NCBI GenBank assembly: GCA_021775515.1
Contig: JAJFHR010000355.1
Span: forward strand, 1 to 7,777
From: Hyphomicrobiales bacterium
GTDB lineage: Bacteria; Pseudomonadota; Alphaproteobacteria; Rhizobiales; JAJFHR01
Length of the DNA stretch: 7,777 nt
Direction of reading: 5' to 3'
Below, piece after piece: positions 6,773-7,777 of this stretch (position 1 is its first letter; each line of letters starts with the position of its first letter). Below the pieces are notes generated by a model. That model worked only from the letters and a program-made list of their open reading frames with translations, was not told where the DNA came from and ran no database searches. Position numbers and translations under genes: made by a program.

Positions 6773-6790
6773 TTTGAAATATGTATCAAA
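6773..6790 (+). promoter_or_regulatory. Imperfect palindrome overlapping a putative -10 element upstream of pccB
   Basis: TTTGAAATATGTATCAAA is an 18-bp near-palindrome (14 of 18 positions symmetric) with TTTGA/TCAAA arms. It ends 22 bases before the pccB ATG and covers a TATGTA hexamer (6780-6785) that could be a -10 box; the matching -35 (TTATGC, 6757-6762) is poor. The layout would suit a dimeric repressor or activator. It is not the TTTGCAAA repeat described for PccR-type regulators of propionate genes. Purely inferred. Confidence 0.3.
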
Positions 6791-6812
6791 ACACTGAAAA
6801 ACGGATTGGCAT

Positions 6813-7777
6813 ATGAAAGACATTATTGATCAACTGGCAGAACGACGCGACATTGCCCGTCTCGGCGGTGGCGAGGCGCGCAACGCCAAACAGCACGAAC
6901 GTGGCAAGCTTACGGCGCGCGAGCGCATCGAACTTTTGTTGGATGAAGGATCGTTTGAAGAATTCGACATGTTTGTCGAACACCGTTGTGCTGATTTCGG
7001 CATGGATAAGAGCAAAATCCCTGGCGACGGTGTGGTCACCGGCTGGGGTACCATCAACGGCCGGGTGGTCTATCTGTTTGCCAAGGATTTTACCGTATTT
7101 GGCGGCTCGCTGTCTGAAATGCATGCCCAGAAGATTATCAAAATTCAGGACATGGCCCTGCGCAACCGGGCGCCCATCATTGGCCTGTTTGATGCCGGCG
7201 GTGCGCGCATTCAAGAAGGCGTGGCGGCGCTTGGCGGTTATGGTGAGGTGTTTTACCGCAATGTCATGGCCTCTGGCGTCATACCGCAGATTTCAGTGAT
7301 CATGGGACCATGTGCCGGCGGAGATGTTTATTCGCCTGCCATGACCGATTTTATTTTCATGGTCAAAGATACATCCTACATGTTTGTAACCGGACCAGAC
7401 GTAGTTAAAACCGTAACCAATGAAGATGTGACTGCCGAAGAACTCGGTGGCGCCAGCATTCATGCGGTTAAATCCTCTATCGCTGACAAGGCCTATGAAA
7501 ACGACGTGGAAGCCTTGTTACAAGTGCGCCGTCTGGTCGATTTTCTGCCGGGATGCAACACTTCCGATGTGCCGGAGTTGCCAACCCAGGACCCGGCTGA
7601 CCGCCTGGAAATTTCCCTCGATACCCTGGTGCCGGAAAATCCCAACCAGCCCTATGATATGCATGAACTCATACAAAAGGTTGTCGACGAGGGTGATTTT
7701 TTTGAAATTCAGGAATCTTTTGCCAAAAATATCATAACCGGCTTTGCCCGGCTCGAAGGGCGCACCGTCGGGATCAT
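6813..7777 (+). CDS. pccB: Propionyl-CoA carboxylase beta (carboxyltransferase) subunit, 3' truncated by window
   Basis: PccB transfers a carboxyl group from carboxybiotin, carried by the PccA subunit, to propionyl-CoA to form (S)-methylmalonyl-CoA, used in propionate, odd-chain fatty acid and branched amino acid catabolism. From ATG 6813 the frame is open to the window end (321 codons and 2 bases); the full family length is about 510 residues. Recognisable segments are HERGKLTARERIELLLDEGS (28-47), the GDGVVTGWGTI turn (71-81), KDFTVFGGSLSEMHAQKI (91-108), DAGGARIQEGV (127-137), MGPCAGGDVYSPAMTDF (164-180) and YMFVTGPDVVKTVTNE (189-204). VTAEELGGA (206-214) completes the N-terminal carboxyltransferase half. 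The second half begins with LDTLVPENPNQPYDMHELI (269-287). Two sites differ from the usual family sequence: Ala128 where DSGG is expected, and Asp171 where an alanine normally follows the glycine pair. No pccA is visible. A related acyl-CoA carboxylase with another short-chain substrate is possible but less likely. Confidence 0.94.
   Translation, partial: MKDIIDQLAERRDIARLGGGEARNAKQHERGKLTARERIELLLDEGSFEEFDMFVEHRCADFGMDKSKIPGDGVVTGWGTINGRVVYLFAKDFTVFGGSLSEMHAQKIIKIQDMALRNRAPIIGLFDAGGARIQEGVAALGGYGEVFYRNVMASGVIPQISVIMGPCAGGDVYSPAMTDFIFMVKDTSYMFVTGPDVVKTVTNEDVTAEELGGASIHAVKSSIADKAYENDVEALLQVRRLVDFLPGCNTSDVPELPTQDPADRLEISLDTLVPENPNQPYDMHELIQKVVDEGDFFEIQESFAKNIITGFARLEGRTVGI

Larger units (their letters stand above)
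6499..6812. other. Divergent intergenic region between methyltransferase and pccB
   Basis: These 314 bases contain no credible gene: the longest open frame (6564-6797, plus) encodes a low-complexity, basic, non-globular-looking peptide without a ribosome site. Contents seen are AT-rich, promoter-like sequence near the methyltransferase, an 8-bp palindrome CCGGCCGG at 6613-6620, a weak hairpin (AGAC-6-GTCT, about 6646-6660) and an imperfect palindrome near the pccB start. No tRNA or small-RNA structure could be recognised by eye. Confidence 0.6.

Noticed and set aside
6564..6797. 77-codon plus-strand open frame in the divergent intergenic region
   Set aside because: There is no recognisable domain, no ribosome site, and its composition resembles random translation.
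6826..7299. Open frames on both strands overlapping the start of pccB (also 6786-7214 minus, 7447-7737 plus)
   Set aside because: They are out-of-frame shadows of pccB, whose own frame is open to the window edge and matches the family throughout.
1..7777. Mobile element, CRISPR array, defence or toxin-antitoxin system
   Set aside because: No transposase, integrase, tandem-repeat array, terminal inverted repeats or toxin-like small gene pair could be seen; gene content is housekeeping.

Overview
The window looks like an ordinary chromosomal segment of a free-living alphaproteobacterium with moderate GC content (a little over 50% by eye). The best lineage clue is a full-length ATP12-type F1-ATPase assembly chaperone, a family largely confined to alphaproteobacteria and mitochondria. 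The gene order HtrA/Deg protease, rarA, crcB, RluC-type pseudouridine synthase, HAD phosphatase, ATP12 is, from my general knowledge, also alphaproteobacterial. No tRNA, rRNA, CRISPR array, insertion sequence or phage gene was seen.

Bases 1 to 5135 hold six tightly packed plus-strand genes: the 3' part of a periplasmic HtrA/Deg protease, rarA (replication-fork AAA+ ATPase), crcB/fluC (fluoride channel), an RluA/RluC-family 23S rRNA pseudouridine synthase, a HAD phosphatase of the phosphoglycolate-phosphatase type, and the ATP12 chaperone. Gaps are 4, 26, -4, -4 and 34 bases. Two stop/start overlaps (ATGA, TTGA) suggest one operon with translational coupling. Functionally it is a mixed housekeeping set: envelope proteolysis, fork maintenance, fluoride efflux, ribosome maturation, phosphate-ester hydrolysis and ATP synthase assembly.

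Bases 5202 to 6498 hold two minus-strand genes. A class I SAM-dependent methyltransferase lies upstream of a single-domain globin, whose start codon is uncertain. The globin converges on ATP12 without a convincing intrinsic terminator between them.

Bases 6499 to 6812 form a 314-base divergent intergenic region with no credible gene but with possible regulatory sequence. From 6813 to the window end runs the first 321 codons of a propionyl-CoA carboxylase beta subunit (pccB), the biotin-dependent carboxyltransferase that makes methylmalonyl-CoA. This frame is open to the window edge.

I found no clearly new multi-gene system. The points most worth a second look are two unusual residues at conserved glycine-rich motifs of PccB, the globin N-terminus, an imperfect palindrome overlapping the likely pccB promoter, and a perfect DnaA-box 9-mer upstream of the globin.
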